Origin: Campylorhamphus procurvoides
Lineage: Eukaryota; Chordata; Aves; Passeriformes; Dendrocolaptidae
Reading direction: 5' to 3'
DNA length: 64,000 nucleotides
Assembly (NCBI GenBank): GCA_013396655.1
Contig: WBMV01005969.1
Location: forward strand, 901,534-965,533
How positions within the stretch are numbered: the first letter of the stretch is position 1; each line of letters opens with the position of its first letter. A program made the position numbers and the translations under genes. Below, piece by piece: positions 36,806 to 47,960 of the stretch. The notes beneath the pieces are model-generated. The model was not told the DNA's origin, did no database searches, and worked only from the letters and a program-made list of their open reading frames with translations.

Positions 36806-38664
36806 GTGATGAGATTCTCCACTTGTCACCTAGGAAATACAACTTCTGTAACAGAGAAAGGTTTCCATCCGTGAGAGTCTTAAAACCTCTATTAAAGGTT
36901 TAAAAAGATCTGAAGACCTTGCCCATGTAATTGAAGAATATTGGAACTCTGGAGTTCGGAAATATGAGCTACTAAAACTTGTTTGTTTTTTTTTGTTTTA
37001 TTTCTGGTTTGGGTTTTTGTTTTCGCTTTAATCCCTTTCCCATTTCAAACCAAAATAGCAACCCCTGCTTGATAAATATTTTTTTTTTGCCATGCGCCAT
37101 GCAGTCATCTACCTGTAACATCTGAGTTTTCATTTAACAAGCTTCCTAGAAAAAAAATAAAATTCTCTTGTTAACTATTTAAAATGGCTGCATTACTAGA
37201 TATTCGTTATTTTTCCTATAACAACAAGGAGAAACGCTCTCCTCAGGAGAATACTCTAAGAATTATTTCAATTCTACAGTTATGGTGAAAAGAGAGAGTA
37301 CGTGAGGATTCACACTCAGTCAGATGAGTGCTGATGGAGCTGAAATAAGCCTTTGACATTTTGCCAGCATTGATAGGATGTTTTCGCTTATCTTCCACCT
37401 ACACTGTTCATTAGGAATTGATTTCCAGCAACGCAGACTGAGAGAAAGCAGACTGAATTGCCCACAGTCAGAGTGAGCAGTATCGCTGGGGTTTATTATA
37501 AGCAGACTGTTAGCTCAGCATGTTTATTCCATCAGCTGCTCTCTTTGATCAGGGACAGTAGCACCATCTGACCGAACCTCTGAAGACCTGTCAGTAACAA
37601 GGTTGCTGGTGGGTGGTGACAGTAGCTGCAACACTGACTGTAACTGCAACCCTCAAAAAGGGACTCCTTCCTCCCAGTTCTAGCTGTCACTGCTCCTTTT
37701 TCCCATGTCATTTCTCAAGTTCACTCCAAATTTCTCTCCTCCCTTTTGTTTCTACCGCCCTGGGACAAGGGGCTGAGGGTTCTGTAATATCACTAGTGAC
37801 TGCTTTACTTTGCCTTTCTGCTTCAGCCCTGTTTGGCAATTTGTTTTTGCTAGCTGGACTGCTGTGTGAACAGGCAGAGCCAAACAAGGAGGAAATGGGA
37901 ACAGTTATCCTGAGGTAGATTTGGATCTCTGGGATTTTGAAAGCAGTGTTTTTGAGGACAATGAGAATATTTTGAGTATAATTGGGGAAACTTAATTGGA
38001 ACCAGAGGAACAGGTCCAAGATAGTCAAGGGTAGCTCTATGACTGATCTAAACAGTCTACAGTTGCTGTGTGGGATTCTTCATATTTGCTTCAATGTCTA
38101 TGAAGACAGCATGCTGCTGCCTATGCTTATAGATTCAACAGGGTATGAGCTGTTCTTGTGCCCTGAAAAAAGGGCAGAGCACAGCTATACTTCTGCAGCT
38201 GAGCTCTTTACCCTTTCCTGTTACAACCCCAAGGAGAAGATAGCCTTCTATATTCAGCTGGCTCGGAAAAATGCCTGGGACAGACTTGTGCCTCAGACAA
38301 TTCCTTGGCATGACCAAAACTATGCCAGGGCTCCTACCTATTAGATACAGAATCATCAGTCACATATCAAGACCTGAGCACATGTCCCTTTCCTATTTAG
38401 TATATTAACATGTGTGTAGTCAGCAATCCAGGCACAGGGTCCTGGACACAGTGATGTTGGTGCAAGACTTATTACTTTTTTGGAATATTAAAGGCAGAAA
38501 TATTAAAAAATTTATTTGTTCTGTTCCTATGCCACCGGACAGATTCTATATCTGTATTTGGCAAATTTGATCTCAGAAACAGGACCTTGTCATCACCCCT
38601 AAAAGGTATAAAAAGTATAATCTCAAGCTTTCCTTCCATATCACAATTTATAAACTATTAACTA
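36806..38664. other. No gene recognised; open frame 37982-38344
   Basis: The region 37050-37600 has long non-repetitive sequence with several TGATNG-like and E-box words and could be regulatory, but this is a guess. The plus-strand frame 37982-38344 encodes 120 residues with a passage PKEKIAFYIQLARKNAWDRL. No start context, splice sites or family were recognised. A second overlapping plus-strand frame at 37613-37918 is serine- and leucine-rich and looks like chance. Confidence 0.3.
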
Positions 38665-38960
38665 TTCTTGTTGCCTTCCTGATTTTAATTGATATATGTC
38701 CTTCTCAAGTTGCAGCATCCAAAATTGTCTGCAGCACTCCAGCTGAAGTCTTCCCAAGTCTGAGTAGAGAATTATTACTACAGTGGCTTCTATATGTTAC
38801 CTTCTTATTTTTGTATTCAAGTAGATTTCTTATACCTTTCTCACAAGTATGGCAATACTGATCCCTATTTATTTTCCTATTCAGCTCTTTAGATCCCTTT
38901 CTGAAGAGCTGATACCCCAGCTAGTTAATCCCTGAGCTGCTTTTAGCCTGACATCTTTCT
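38665..38960 (-). mobile_element. Ancient CR1-type LINE fragment
   Basis: A diverged complement-sense match to an older CR1 region. It reads 'gcatccaaaattgtctgcagcactccagctgaagtcttcccaagtctgagtagag', which parallels the usual 'agaactg.acacagtactccaggtg.ggtctcac.agtgc.gagtagag'. Later 'ttcagctctttagatcccttt' follows. Both ends are indistinct. Confidence 0.7.
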
Positions 38961-39406
38961 AGGTGAGGGGTCTCCCTCTCGTCCATATTGAGCAGCATAT
39001 GATTTTTTTCCCAAAGCAAGTTATCAAGATAATTTTGAATTATAATATTTTTTTTCAATGAAGGAAATTTCTTTAAAATGTACCCAAAAAAGCAGTTATA
39101 AATGGATCATCATTAAAATGAAAAGGGATATTGAGTATGGAACTACATGAAAGGTTGGATCTGGTAAACGTTAACCATACTTAATATAGATATTAAGAAA
39201 CAGGTGATAGAAGCAACACTTTTGAGATGATCTTACCTTTATATTCATACAGAACAAATTCCCTTATTTACTTGCAATAACATCATGTGCAGATCTCCGG
39301 CCCATGAGCCCTCATGCTCTGCTTTCAGTTGAAATTAGATCAGTTCAACATGGTTTGTGCACTAATGCGTATTGACTTTTAACCATGCCCTTATTTTTCT
39401 TTTCAG
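38961..39406. other. No gene recognised
   Basis: AT-rich spacer between the CR1 fragment and the next exon-like segment. Nothing seen. Confidence 0.4.
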
Positions 39407-39582
39407 TGTTTCAAAATGGTCAGTTTGATTATTTATTACAGAGCCTTTATGGGGAACTAAAATCAAACTTATTTGTATGCATAATTCCCTGGCTTCTCCT
39501 TTGCTCACACTGTTTTGCTTGTGGGCAAAATGATACAGATAAACCATTGTGTTTTCTACTTCAGAATAAGACTGATCAGTGA
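39407..39582 (+). other. Exon-like open segment, unassigned
   Basis: A strong acceptor (CTTATTTTTCTTTTCAG, AG at 39405-39406) opens a phase-1 frame to TGA at 39580-39582. The peptide starts VFQNGQFDYLLQSLYGELK and holds three cysteines in CSHCFAC. No good internal donor exists in the frame. ATTAAA lies about 25 bases past the stop. It could be an alternative last exon following the 36746 segment, since the phase fits, or chance. Not recognised. Confidence 0.25.
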
Positions 39583-39925
39583 AAAAGCTCATCAAGCATA
39601 AGAATTAAATTTAATGAAAACGTAATAGGTGAACCATCTAACCCTGTTCAGGATTAGCTTTAAACACAGGCAATTGGAGTAAAAATAAGCAAGAATGGTG
39701 GTTTTTCTGTCTTAAAAAAGTTCCCAAATATGGAACAGAAATTGAAATTCTGTGCCTTCTGCATTTGACTGACAGATGATTTTACAAGAGAATGCTGTTA
39801 TAAAGCAAAATCTGGTTCTCTTAGGAAAAAGCAATAATTCTAAACATCCTTATAAAATAACTTAATTCCTGGATTCAAAATAAAAATTAGGAAATTACAT
39901 GAAATAAACAGTAAAAATATTCAGA

Positions 39926-40043
39926 GAGTCACAGAATATTTTGAGCTGGAAGGGACCCACAAGGATCATCAAGTCCAGCCCTTAAATGAATGGCCTGTGC
40001 TGGGATCAAACCCATGACTTTGATGCTCTAACCAACTGAGCTA
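39926..40043 (-). mobile_element. tRNA-Ile/CR1 SINE (TguSINE1-like)
   Basis: Complement sense. The plus strand first shows a CR1-type tail ('cacagaatattttgagctggaagggacccacaaggatcatcaagtccagc'), then the complement of a tRNA-Ile-like head ('gggatcaaaccc', the B box, and 'ctctaaccaactgagcta', the A box). About 13 bases around the anticodon arm are missing compared with tRNA-Ile. SINEs of this build are known from zebra finch, which supports a passerine host. CpG sites in the B box have decayed, so it is not recent. Confidence 0.85.
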
Positions 40044-41535
40044 AAGATGCAAAACTGGGAATGAAAAATTGCGCCAGATTTTCCAGACACAGAAAACAGA
40101 TTGAAAGCACAGACATTTTGGAAGAATTGACCAAACTGTGTTTGAAGAGCTTCATAAAACCATAAGTAAGAAAAACCTAACAGAAGTTCTCCTTCTGTTA
40201 CTCTAGGAGGAGAATTAAATGTGCTACTTAGAAAATAACAGTGTTCTTAATGAAAAGCATAAGTTGGAGATTCTATGGAGAAAATAGCAATAAACCTGAC
40301 AGAGTAATACCCCACCAGCTTATATAGTGCGCCCAAAGGAACACTGACCAAGCTAACTGAAATTAAAGCAGCCATTAAACATTTTTTCATTATTATGTAT
40401 TACTCCCAGATAAACACAGCTCATATCTATGACATCAACTGCAAATTAGAGGTTTAGGGTGAGTTTTTTGTGTGTATGTGTAGGGTTTTTGTTTTGTTTT
40501 GTTTTTTAACTCTGCTGCTGCATCATATTTATTATGGATTCCAGGAAAGACAGATCTCTAGGCTAGACGCATATAAGACCCTTTTCAGTAAAGCAGTTAA
40601 AAGGTAGTTGCTGTTTCTGAATTTCTTTGAAAAAGGAAGCAAAACCCTCCAAAAGATACTATTAAACGTACATTATGATATTTTCATATTTTATATAGAA
40701 GTATCTGACCTACTGAAAAGAATGATCTACAGTGTAATATGTAGTAACAGACAAACTTCACATGGGCAACAGGTTCAGTTCTTCTAGAATATCCTGTGGA
40801 TAGATTCATTATAGATGCATTTTTAATTAGAAAAACCAGAATAAATAAAAAAAGTATTGCCTGATACAAAAACAAGCTAGAAAAGGAAAAAAAACCCAAT
40901 TCTATATTTAAAAAAACCCAATGTCAACATTTTAAATTAATCAGTGTGAATGACAAACATACCTGTACACAGGAAAGGAATGAGACATGCATAATTTGAC
41001 CAGATGGTCATATTTTAGCAGCAGAAGTAATTGGATTCTGCATCTGAGTGTTAGTGCACTCACAGGATAAGTAGATGTGAGAGATGTGAATGAATACAGG
41101 AAAAATAGTAAAGACCTATTTGTACAAGCAATGATTTAAGCATCATAGACCTTTTCATTCTCCTGCACTCCACCACTGTATCTATTACGGGCTGAAAGAA
41201 GAATATAACCTGCATACACTGTCGTATTGTAATGAAAACCAGCTTGGGTTGACAGATGAGAGAAGGCACGGGGAGCCTCTTCAGATAAGAATATAAAGAT
41301 TGGCATGGGTACAAACAGACAGGAAATGCCATAATGCAGCAGCTGGTAGAAACTGTGAGAACACCTAGGAATTTTCCCAGTCAAGAGTACAAGTACATAG
41401 TTAAATGAGCCTGGTAATCACTGATTTTCACAAATAGGAATTCTGAATTATTTTTCTTTCATTTGTCAAGTGAAAAGCTCATTTTTCTATACTCTTTACC
41501 CTCTCCAGGAAATTAAAAGCATCAAGTGTCATTTG
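40044..41535. other. No gene recognised
   Basis: A T/TG-rich tract lies at 40471-40507. Minus-strand open frames at 40684-40899 and 41060-41384 have no splice or motif support. Confidence 0.4.
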
Positions 41536-41944
41536 TGTGAGAAAAATCTCCTTTATTCAATTTAGAGAAGATACAAAGATCTGTGCGATAAAGAAGTGTA
41601 GCAGGAAAGGAAAGTTTCTATTTCAGCACATGCTGGGTGCTCAGGCCACAAAAGTCTGAAAACCACACACCCACTCCAAAAATCATCCTTTTTGTATGTC
41701 CCAAGGGTCCAGCCTTGTGAGCATGGTGAGAGGAGTGGGCCTCTTCTCCTGACTGGATTTGGTATGCCCCCCTGTGTAGGGAGACAGGGTCTCCTGGTCA
41801 GAATGACCGCTTTCCACTGCACACAAAGAACTTGCCATGTGACAGGGCTTGTTTCAGCCATACCTTTATCTACTTTCATAATTCCCTATTCCCGAATGCA
41901 AATTGTCCCTAGCACCAGTTCCAGGCAGGAGTTGGTACTTTACA
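41536..41944 (-). mobile_element. Probable degraded LTR
   Basis: Minus-strand AATAAA at 41552-41557 lies near one end. The body resembles songbird LTR sequence around 'agcacatgctgggtgctcaggccacaaaa' and 'gagaggagtgggcctcttctcctgac'. The U3 end is likely the TGTAAAGTACCAACTCC read on the minus strand from 41944. A degenerate TATA lies near 41690. No target duplication was found, so both ends are approximate. Open frames on both strands at 41562-42033 overlap it. Confidence 0.5.
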
Positions 41945-42702
41945 ACTTCCGTGGTATGCCTAAAGAAAAACCTGAGTTAATGAGCTATTTGCTTGTAATA
42001 AAATCATGTTTTTTTATTTCTCATAACTCATGACTATGAACAACATTGACCAATCATCAGGTTTTTTCACAATAAAATAGATAAGGACTTAATATTTGTT
42101 CTAGTGAAATAGATGATTAAATAAGGAAAATACAAGAAGTAAGGAAAGCAAAAATTTTAGAAAATCTTGCACTAGGAGCTTAGATTCCTCCCCAGAAACT
42201 AGGAGGACACAGCACTTCACTTTGCAAATGACTCAGTGCTTATGAAACTTTTCCTTAAGCATTGTATATATCCCCTTTTGCTGCCTTTCCTATCAGCATA
42301 AGGAGAAGGAAGGATGAGAGGAAATGGCTAGAAAAATCTGAAGGTTGTTCTTTAGAGATCCAAGGGGATCCTTACAAAACGAAAAGATGAATCAGGGAAG
42401 TGATCACCCTCCATCCGTTGCTCACTACTCTTGATATTAATTCCTTACTAGCATGAGCCGACAGCCACCAGAAGTTGACAGAAGAGTAAGCATGATTAGT
42501 TCTTCTTCTTCCTTCTGACCAAAATGACTCCAATATTTTCAAGGCTGAGATTCAATTCTCAATAGTTTCTATTCTACTCCCATTTAAGAGAGAAGGGATA
42601 TTGTGGGTTATAAAAAAGTTCTGGTATTCACCTCTTCTTTTCTCCAAATACACCTTGTTGCTTTGCCTTCTTTAAAGAAATGGTTAATGACTCAAACATT
42701 TG
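41945..42702. other. No gene recognised
   Basis: AT-rich sequence between two LTRs, without recognised features. Confidence 0.4.
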
Positions 42703-42708
42703 ACCACC
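42703..42708. repeat. Target-site duplication ACCACC, left copy
   Basis: A 6-bp match to 43261-43266 around the proposed LTR. The motif is simple, and ACCACC-like words recur near the right end, so this is weaker than the other duplications. Confidence 0.5.
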
Positions 42709-43260
42709 TGCAGTGACGACCAAGGTGTGGTAAGAGACTGGACTATTGGTTCTAAGGGCTCAATGAGCAGGTTGGTTTGCTTAACAATGCCTAGAGTGGC
42801 CACCCAGGTGTTGAGGGTGTGCACACTTGCCACCTCAGACTATGAGCTGGGTGTTAAACAAGATAAGAACAGAGGCAAATCCTGCTAGGCAGGGTAGGTT
42901 TCTTTGTCCTTACACGAGTGATTCAGCTGTAATAACTCTCCTCAGAGGAAGCACCAGAACAATTCACACATAGCCTGAAGATTTTCACCTCTACTGATAG
43001 GCCATAATGGATCCACCTGTGCTGACTTAACAGGCAGTTGTAACATCTTAGAAGTTGTCAAAGACTCCTAAAATGTCAGTGATCCAGTATTACATCATCC
43101 AGTGTAGAACTCCCTGCCCCAGGGGAGGGAACGTTCCCGTTTTCCCTAAACCCAATAAAAGACCACACCTGGGTTTCACTCACCATTTGGTTTTCTTCCC
43201 TCACCACATGGGACTTTCCTTATCATCTAGGGTTTCTACCACCACATTGACAGAACCACA
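42709..43260 (+). mobile_element. Probable solo LTR (6-bp TSD)
   Basis: A 552-bp TG...CA unit with ACCACC on both sides. U3-like sequence ends in a promoter-like stretch: a GC-rich block 'ccctgccccaggggagggaac', then CCAATAAAAGACC at 43152-43163, which can serve as a TATA element or poly(A) signal. This places the LTR on the plus strand. No internal region is attached. The plus-strand open frames at 42700-42888 and 43055-43273 are LTR sequence. Confidence 0.55.
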
Positions 43261-43266
43261 ACCACC
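43261..43266. repeat. Target-site duplication ACCACC, right copy
   Basis: Right copy of the proposed 6-bp duplication. Confidence 0.5.
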
Positions 43267-44169
43267 ATTTTGACTAGCAAACACAGAAATTGCAACAACC
43301 ATGTCTTGTCTTTGGATCTAACAGGTATCTTGAAGACCTTCCTGTCACCTGGGGGATCCGCAGCCCTGCTCTATCTGCCAAATTACAGCTATCCACTGTT
43401 TCTTGCCAGCACTGACTCTCCAGCCATTCCTGCCAGGTTTTCTAGGTGTGGAGAGGGTAAACCAAGGGGAAGGGTTGTCATTTTGTCTCTGTCTTTTGGC
43501 TACATGTAGTTTTCTTTTTCAGGTGAGGGAGGCCAGCTGCCATCTCACTTTGGTCCAGTGAGAGGGGCTTGGGAAGTTTCTCCTCAGTTGGTTTAACTTA
43601 CTTTTATCAGTATTGTTAGCATTTCTTCTTGGTAAAGAGCTATTTTTTTCCACTTATATTGGGGCTTACTTGGTCTCTCTCTCTGTATTGGAGAAACCAG
43701 GGATATTGAGCCTGTGGGAGATTTCTGTCAGAGGTGTCTACTGCTCCAAATTGTCTCAAACTGAGACAAGGGGGAATAATCTACTGTATATTTCACTGAT
43801 AGCATGTATAGCTTTGTAATACATTTTCACTAAGGGTCTCAAAGCATGAGGACAGAGGAGATCTCTGTGGAAACTCCAAGGCTAAGGTTTCTGAAAGATG
43901 TGGACGCTCATTTTTGCAAGGCATTTTTGTTCTCCTCTGTATTAGTTTCAAGGAATAGGGACCTTGTCAAACCTGAGAAGTAGCAGAGAGAATAGAAGAG
44001 AGACAAACAGGTAGCCAAATATGTGCTGTTGCCACTCATACAGGTTGGAGCATGTTTACTTGTTAAAATGTTGGAAGTGAGTGGTGGTGCGTGGGCAGTG
44101 TTAATACCAGGACCAACATCATGTAAGCAAGGTCTTTCCTGAAAATGTAGAGGATTTAGATTCATATTT
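43267..44169. other. No gene recognised
   Basis: About 900 bp between two LTRs. GC content is higher than in the flanks. The open frames at 43270-43509, 43613-43819 and 43908-44183 have no known motif. It may be decayed retroviral internal sequence or host DNA. Confidence 0.35.
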
Positions 44170-44175
44170 TCAAGT
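44170..44175. repeat. Target-site duplication TCAAGT, left copy
   Basis: Exact 6-bp match to 45220-45225, flanking the outer LTR. Confidence 0.8.
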
Positions 44176-44666
44176 TGTACCATAGTGAAGATTTTAGGTT
44201 TCTGGCAGAGCCTTAGAGTGCTCTGCCTTGATTTATCTGGATGACTTTACTTGGTGTTCTGCTCAGAAGAGGGACAAGAATGCTTCTGGAACTGGTTGTT
44301 CCTTATCAAGGGGTATTGGGTCTACCTGAGATTGAGTTCTTTTTCTGCACTTTCCCTCATAGTGCTGTGCTTTGTGTTGGTAGCTATAAATGTGTTGATA
44401 ACACACCAGTGTTTTGGCTACTGCTGAGCAGGGCTGGCACAGCATTGGCACCGTCTCTCCTACATTCCACCCACCAGCAGTAGGCAGTGGGTGGACAATA
44501 TCCTGGGAGGGGACACAGTAGGACAGCTCACCCAAATTGACCAAAGGAAGGTTCCATACCATATGACTTCTGCTCAGGTACAAAAGCTAAAGAAAGGAGG
44601 AGGAAGGAAGGGGGCAGCATTCATTATTTAGAACTTTTGCCTTCAGGAGCAGTCACTACATATATA

Positions 44667-44672
44667 GAAGCC
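44667..44672. repeat. Target-site duplication GAAGCC, left copy (nested LTR)
   Basis: GAAGCC within the outer LTR, repeated at 44967-44972 on the far side of the inner LTR. It marks the insertion point. Confidence 0.88.
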
Positions 44673-44966
44673 TAATGAAGGTTCTCGGGCCCAGGAAGGA
44701 TGCAGACGACTCAATATGAGTTACAGCAAGACTCCAACTTTATTAAAGAAAGTTCTATACTTATTGTATTTCAGACAAGACGTGCCTTAAGCTTATTGGC
44801 ACAGCACACACATAACAATCACTTATTGGTTATAATCAGAAGGCGACTTAGTACATGACCTCATCCAAGTTCTCAGGGCTGCAAGATTGTTTATCTTACA
44901 GCACTCGTCTATTGACCTTGGTCTAACGACTCCTTTATTCTTTTCCCATGGGAAAGAATCCCTACA
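44673..44966 (-). mobile_element. Inner solo LTR, ERVK-like, nested
   Basis: A 294-bp minus-strand LTR inserted inside the outer LTR. On the minus strand it starts TGTAGGGATTC and includes AATAAA at 44739-44744. Its 3' end on the plus strand now reads TAATGAAGG, so the expected TG has become TA. A 6-bp GAAGCC duplication flanks it exactly. The outer LTR is interrupted at a position where its sequence resumes with the same GAAGCC, which shows the inner element is the younger of the two. Confidence 0.88.
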
Positions 44967-44972
44967 GAAGCC
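44967..44972. repeat. Target-site duplication GAAGCC, right copy (nested LTR)
   Basis: Right copy of the duplication. The outer LTR continues from here with 'ctgttccctggg'. Confidence 0.88.
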
Positions 44973-45219
44973 CTGTTCCCTGGGAAGTTACAAGACATTG
45001 CTTGCTCATGGAAAGAATAAAAATGAAAGAATGAAATTTTTGGTTTTTATCCCCTTTGCTTGTGTGCGTTCAACCTTTCATTTTTGCTTTAGTAAACTGC
45101 CTTATCTAAACCTACAAGGTGTTTTCCATCTTATTTTCTCTCCCTTGCCCAGCTGAGAAGGGGAAATAATAGAGTGGCTTGATGAGCACCTGGCATTCTG
45201 CCAAGGTCAACCTACCACA

Positions 45220-45225
45220 TCAAGT
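45220..45225. repeat. Target-site duplication TCAAGT, right copy
   Basis: Right copy of the outer LTR duplication. Confidence 0.8.
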
Positions 45226-47706
45226 TATGGTTCTTTTGTCAAATATCCGCAGCTGAGAATACACCTTTCTTCCTACCTCAAATCACCTTTCCTCCATCTC
45301 CAGGGCAAATGCCAAACATGCAGCACAGGTGAGAAAGCCCAAGCTCTGTACTTATTATGCCACGTAAGGTGAATCTGACTGCAACACAGAGCCAAGAATT
45401 GGAGATGACTCCTGATGAAGCTACCTGCTTCCTTCTACTGATGTTCATTAGAAGAGAAGGCTAATTTGCTCAGCATATCTCCAAATATTATTTTCTTATA
45501 AACTAAGCTGAGTAGGGTCAAATGATAAAAGTAGTGTCCTGTGTAGGTTTTTCTAAGAATGATTTATACAAAAAAGCATTATTTTTGCAATTTATTGGAA
45601 GCGGCTTTCCTGCTCTGATAATGAAATATAAAATGTATCTCTGTACATGCTTTATAGTTTAGAAATGTGTTTTTATAATGGCTTTGACTCATGCACTCAA
45701 AATCTGTATATAGATTGAATCAAACTCCTATTAAGAGATATTGTTAAAAAATCTGCAGGAAATAATAATTTTCTAAAGTACTAAACTGCCATTTAAAAGA
45801 AGATGGTTTCAGGTCAAAGAAATGTGTTTGTAGCCTACTAGAAAAACACTCTCTTAATTGACTAAGAAGGAAGTATTTAAAAAAATCTATCACCAGGTAG
45901 CCCAAGCAAGATCGCTGAAATTTTATGGATGCAACTGTAGTCAGAATTTTGTTTCTCATTACTTCTCTGCTATGCATTTGTTTTGCATTTCTCTTAGCTT
46001 GGATAACAATCTTAGACTTCTGAGTGTCATGTTCTCATTTGTTGATTTAGTCCAACAATTTTGTGCTTGAATTGCAAGGCAATTTTGTCTTAATTCCCTT
46101 TCCATTAGAACGTCTTAAAAAAGAAAGTGTTTCTCTTGGTTCTAGGCTCCATTAAAGGCTAAATTTATCCAAATGATTAATCAGGAGTGACCTTCTGTTC
46201 CCACTGAAGGTTTAAACAGGCTCTTACATTTGTTTATGATTCACTTGCTGTCTTAATTGTATGTCTTAGACTTCTCCAGGTTGTAATGTTTGCCTCAATA
46301 TTGAAATGAATAAAAAGGTTAGTGCAGTTTTATTAACTAATGATTTCCTGGGGAGAAAAAGAAATCAAACCTCTATATAAATAGTGCTGTAATACCTTTA
46401 GGTGGCAATTAATAGGGGCTTTACCATTTCTAAAATCCTTAGAAGAAAATCAGAGGGATTTGTATATCTTCCAGTCAGGCTTTAACATGGGCATTAATTG
46501 CTGCTAAGTACAACATTCAGGTCTTGTTGCATTTTCTTTCATCTGACCACCTTTAACAGGAAGTTGCCTTCACATAGTCCACATCTCATTCTGGTTTGTA
46601 AGCCAAATTAATTTGAAAAAAATCCTACCCAAATTTCCACCAACCAAAAAATCCCCTCCTTCATTGTTTTTCCAGGTGAATCCTTTTCCAGGTACTTGTC
46701 TCTCCCACCTTTATGCAATGCTCTTTAGAGTTAGTGTGGTTGCACTCATGCTCTCTTCTTTCCCCTCCCAATTGTCCAGCCACTACAAGTTAGGTTCCCC
46801 TTCTAGCTACCAGTGTCTGAGGTTGGCAAGGAGCTGAGCAGGGGGTATACATACTGTCTTTGCAAAAAGGATGAAAATAAGCTCATCCTTTTGGCCTCCA
46901 AATCAGTCCTATTTATAATATTGTGACTGGACATGGATGATTTTCACAGCATCTATCATGATAGCATCACAGGGTTTCATAATATTAGAGGTATGCCAAA
47001 TGTACTGCTTGGAGGAAGATCTTTATTTTCTTGTTCTTTTATTCCAGTTTGTTAAAATAAAATCATCTGCTGGTAGCTTCCTTTACTTTCCATTTGACTA
47101 TGAGCTAGCACATACTTATTTCAGTAGGTGAGTTTTGCTGCACACTCTGTGAACTGGGAAGATTTAGGCTCAACTAGATCTGGTGTGGAACTCTGTTCCA
47201 TAAAAATCTGTTGAGTTTTATTTCCCCTCCCGCAAAATTTTCCCCTCACCTCTCACCAGGATAGAAGCTGGACTCCATCAGACCATGTTTTTAGGAAAAC
47301 ATGAATGAGAAGACAGAAAGATAAATACTCCACAGAGATCATAATCAAGAGTTTGACTGGCTTGAAAAATCTGATTGGCAGCCAAGGCAAGTGCCAAGCA
47401 TATGTATCACAAATTCATGCTGGTTAGCATTTGTTGGGAGAAGGCTCCATACTGTGCACCAGATACAACTAGTACCTGTTCCTGGACTAACTGTAAGTCA
47501 AACACTTCCTTATCATTTCTCGTGGGAAAAGAAAAATACTTGACAACTCAAGACATAGTTGGAAATTACTAGATCAAAAGGCACCAGAAATGTAACTGTA
47601 TGGAAATGAGCACTTGTTTTCCTCTTGTCCTGAAGTTTTAGAGTGAACTGGAATATAACAACTGATCTTTTAACTCTCATGTCCAGCCAGGTCTCAAATA
47701 AACAGC
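45226..47706. other. No gene recognised; possible conserved block
   Basis: Non-repetitive AT-rich DNA. The block 46080-46520 is rich in ATTAAT/TTAATT words and contains no known repeat, the look of many vertebrate enhancers. Conservation cannot be judged from one genome. Open frames at 45744-46070, 46613-46837 and 46937-47131 lack support. Confidence 0.35.
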
Positions 47707-47960
47707 ATGAAGCTGAGTCAGGGGAGGTTTATGTTAGCTACCAGGAAAAGGTTTTTCACCCAAAGGGTGGTTGAGCACTGGAACAGTCTCCCCAGGAAAG
47801 TGGTCATGACATCAAGCCTGTCGGAGTTCAGGAAGTGTCAGAGTTTGGACAAAGCTCTGGGCACATGGTGTGATTCTTGGGGTGTCCTGTACAAGGCCAT
47901 GAGTTGGAATCAAAGGTCCTTATGGGTCCCTTCCAACTCAGCATATTCTGTGATTTTATA
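47707..47960 (+). mobile_element. CR1 LINE 3' fragment
   Basis: A plus-sense CR1 3' end: 'ggaggtttatgttagctaccaggaaaaggtttttcacccaaagggtggttgagcactggaacag', then 'gtcagagtttggacaaagctctgggcacatggtgtg', then 'ggtccttatgggtcccttccaactcagcatattctgtgatttt'. It is of the subfamily with the 'cttccaactc' end and differs from the copy at 85-352. The 84-codon open frame at 47707-47961 lies entirely within it. Confidence 0.93.

Larger units (their letters stand above)
44176..45219 (+). mobile_element. Outer LTR, ERV, interrupted by another LTR
   Basis: A plus-strand LTR of about 744 bp in two pieces (44176-44672 and 44973-45219) around a 300-bp insertion with its duplication. The first piece has the avian LTR sequence 'tggctactgctgagcagggctggcac', then 'gggaggggacacagtaggacagctcaccc', then 'ttccataccatatgac'. 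The second piece has 'gctttgcttg'-like and 'tagtaaactgccttatct' stretches and ends 'ccaaggtcaacctaccaca', a very common songbird LTR end. The 6-bp TCAAGT flanks agree with ERVK-type integration. Open frames at 44241-44583 and 44887-45156 are LTR sequence. Confidence 0.82.

Noticed and set aside
39988..40043. A functional tRNA gene
   Set aside because: The anticodon arm is missing, the B box is mutated, and the sequence is fused to a CR1 tail, so it is a SINE.
43154..43159. AATAAA as the poly(A) signal of a host gene
   Set aside because: It sits inside a likely LTR and no coding segment ends upstream.
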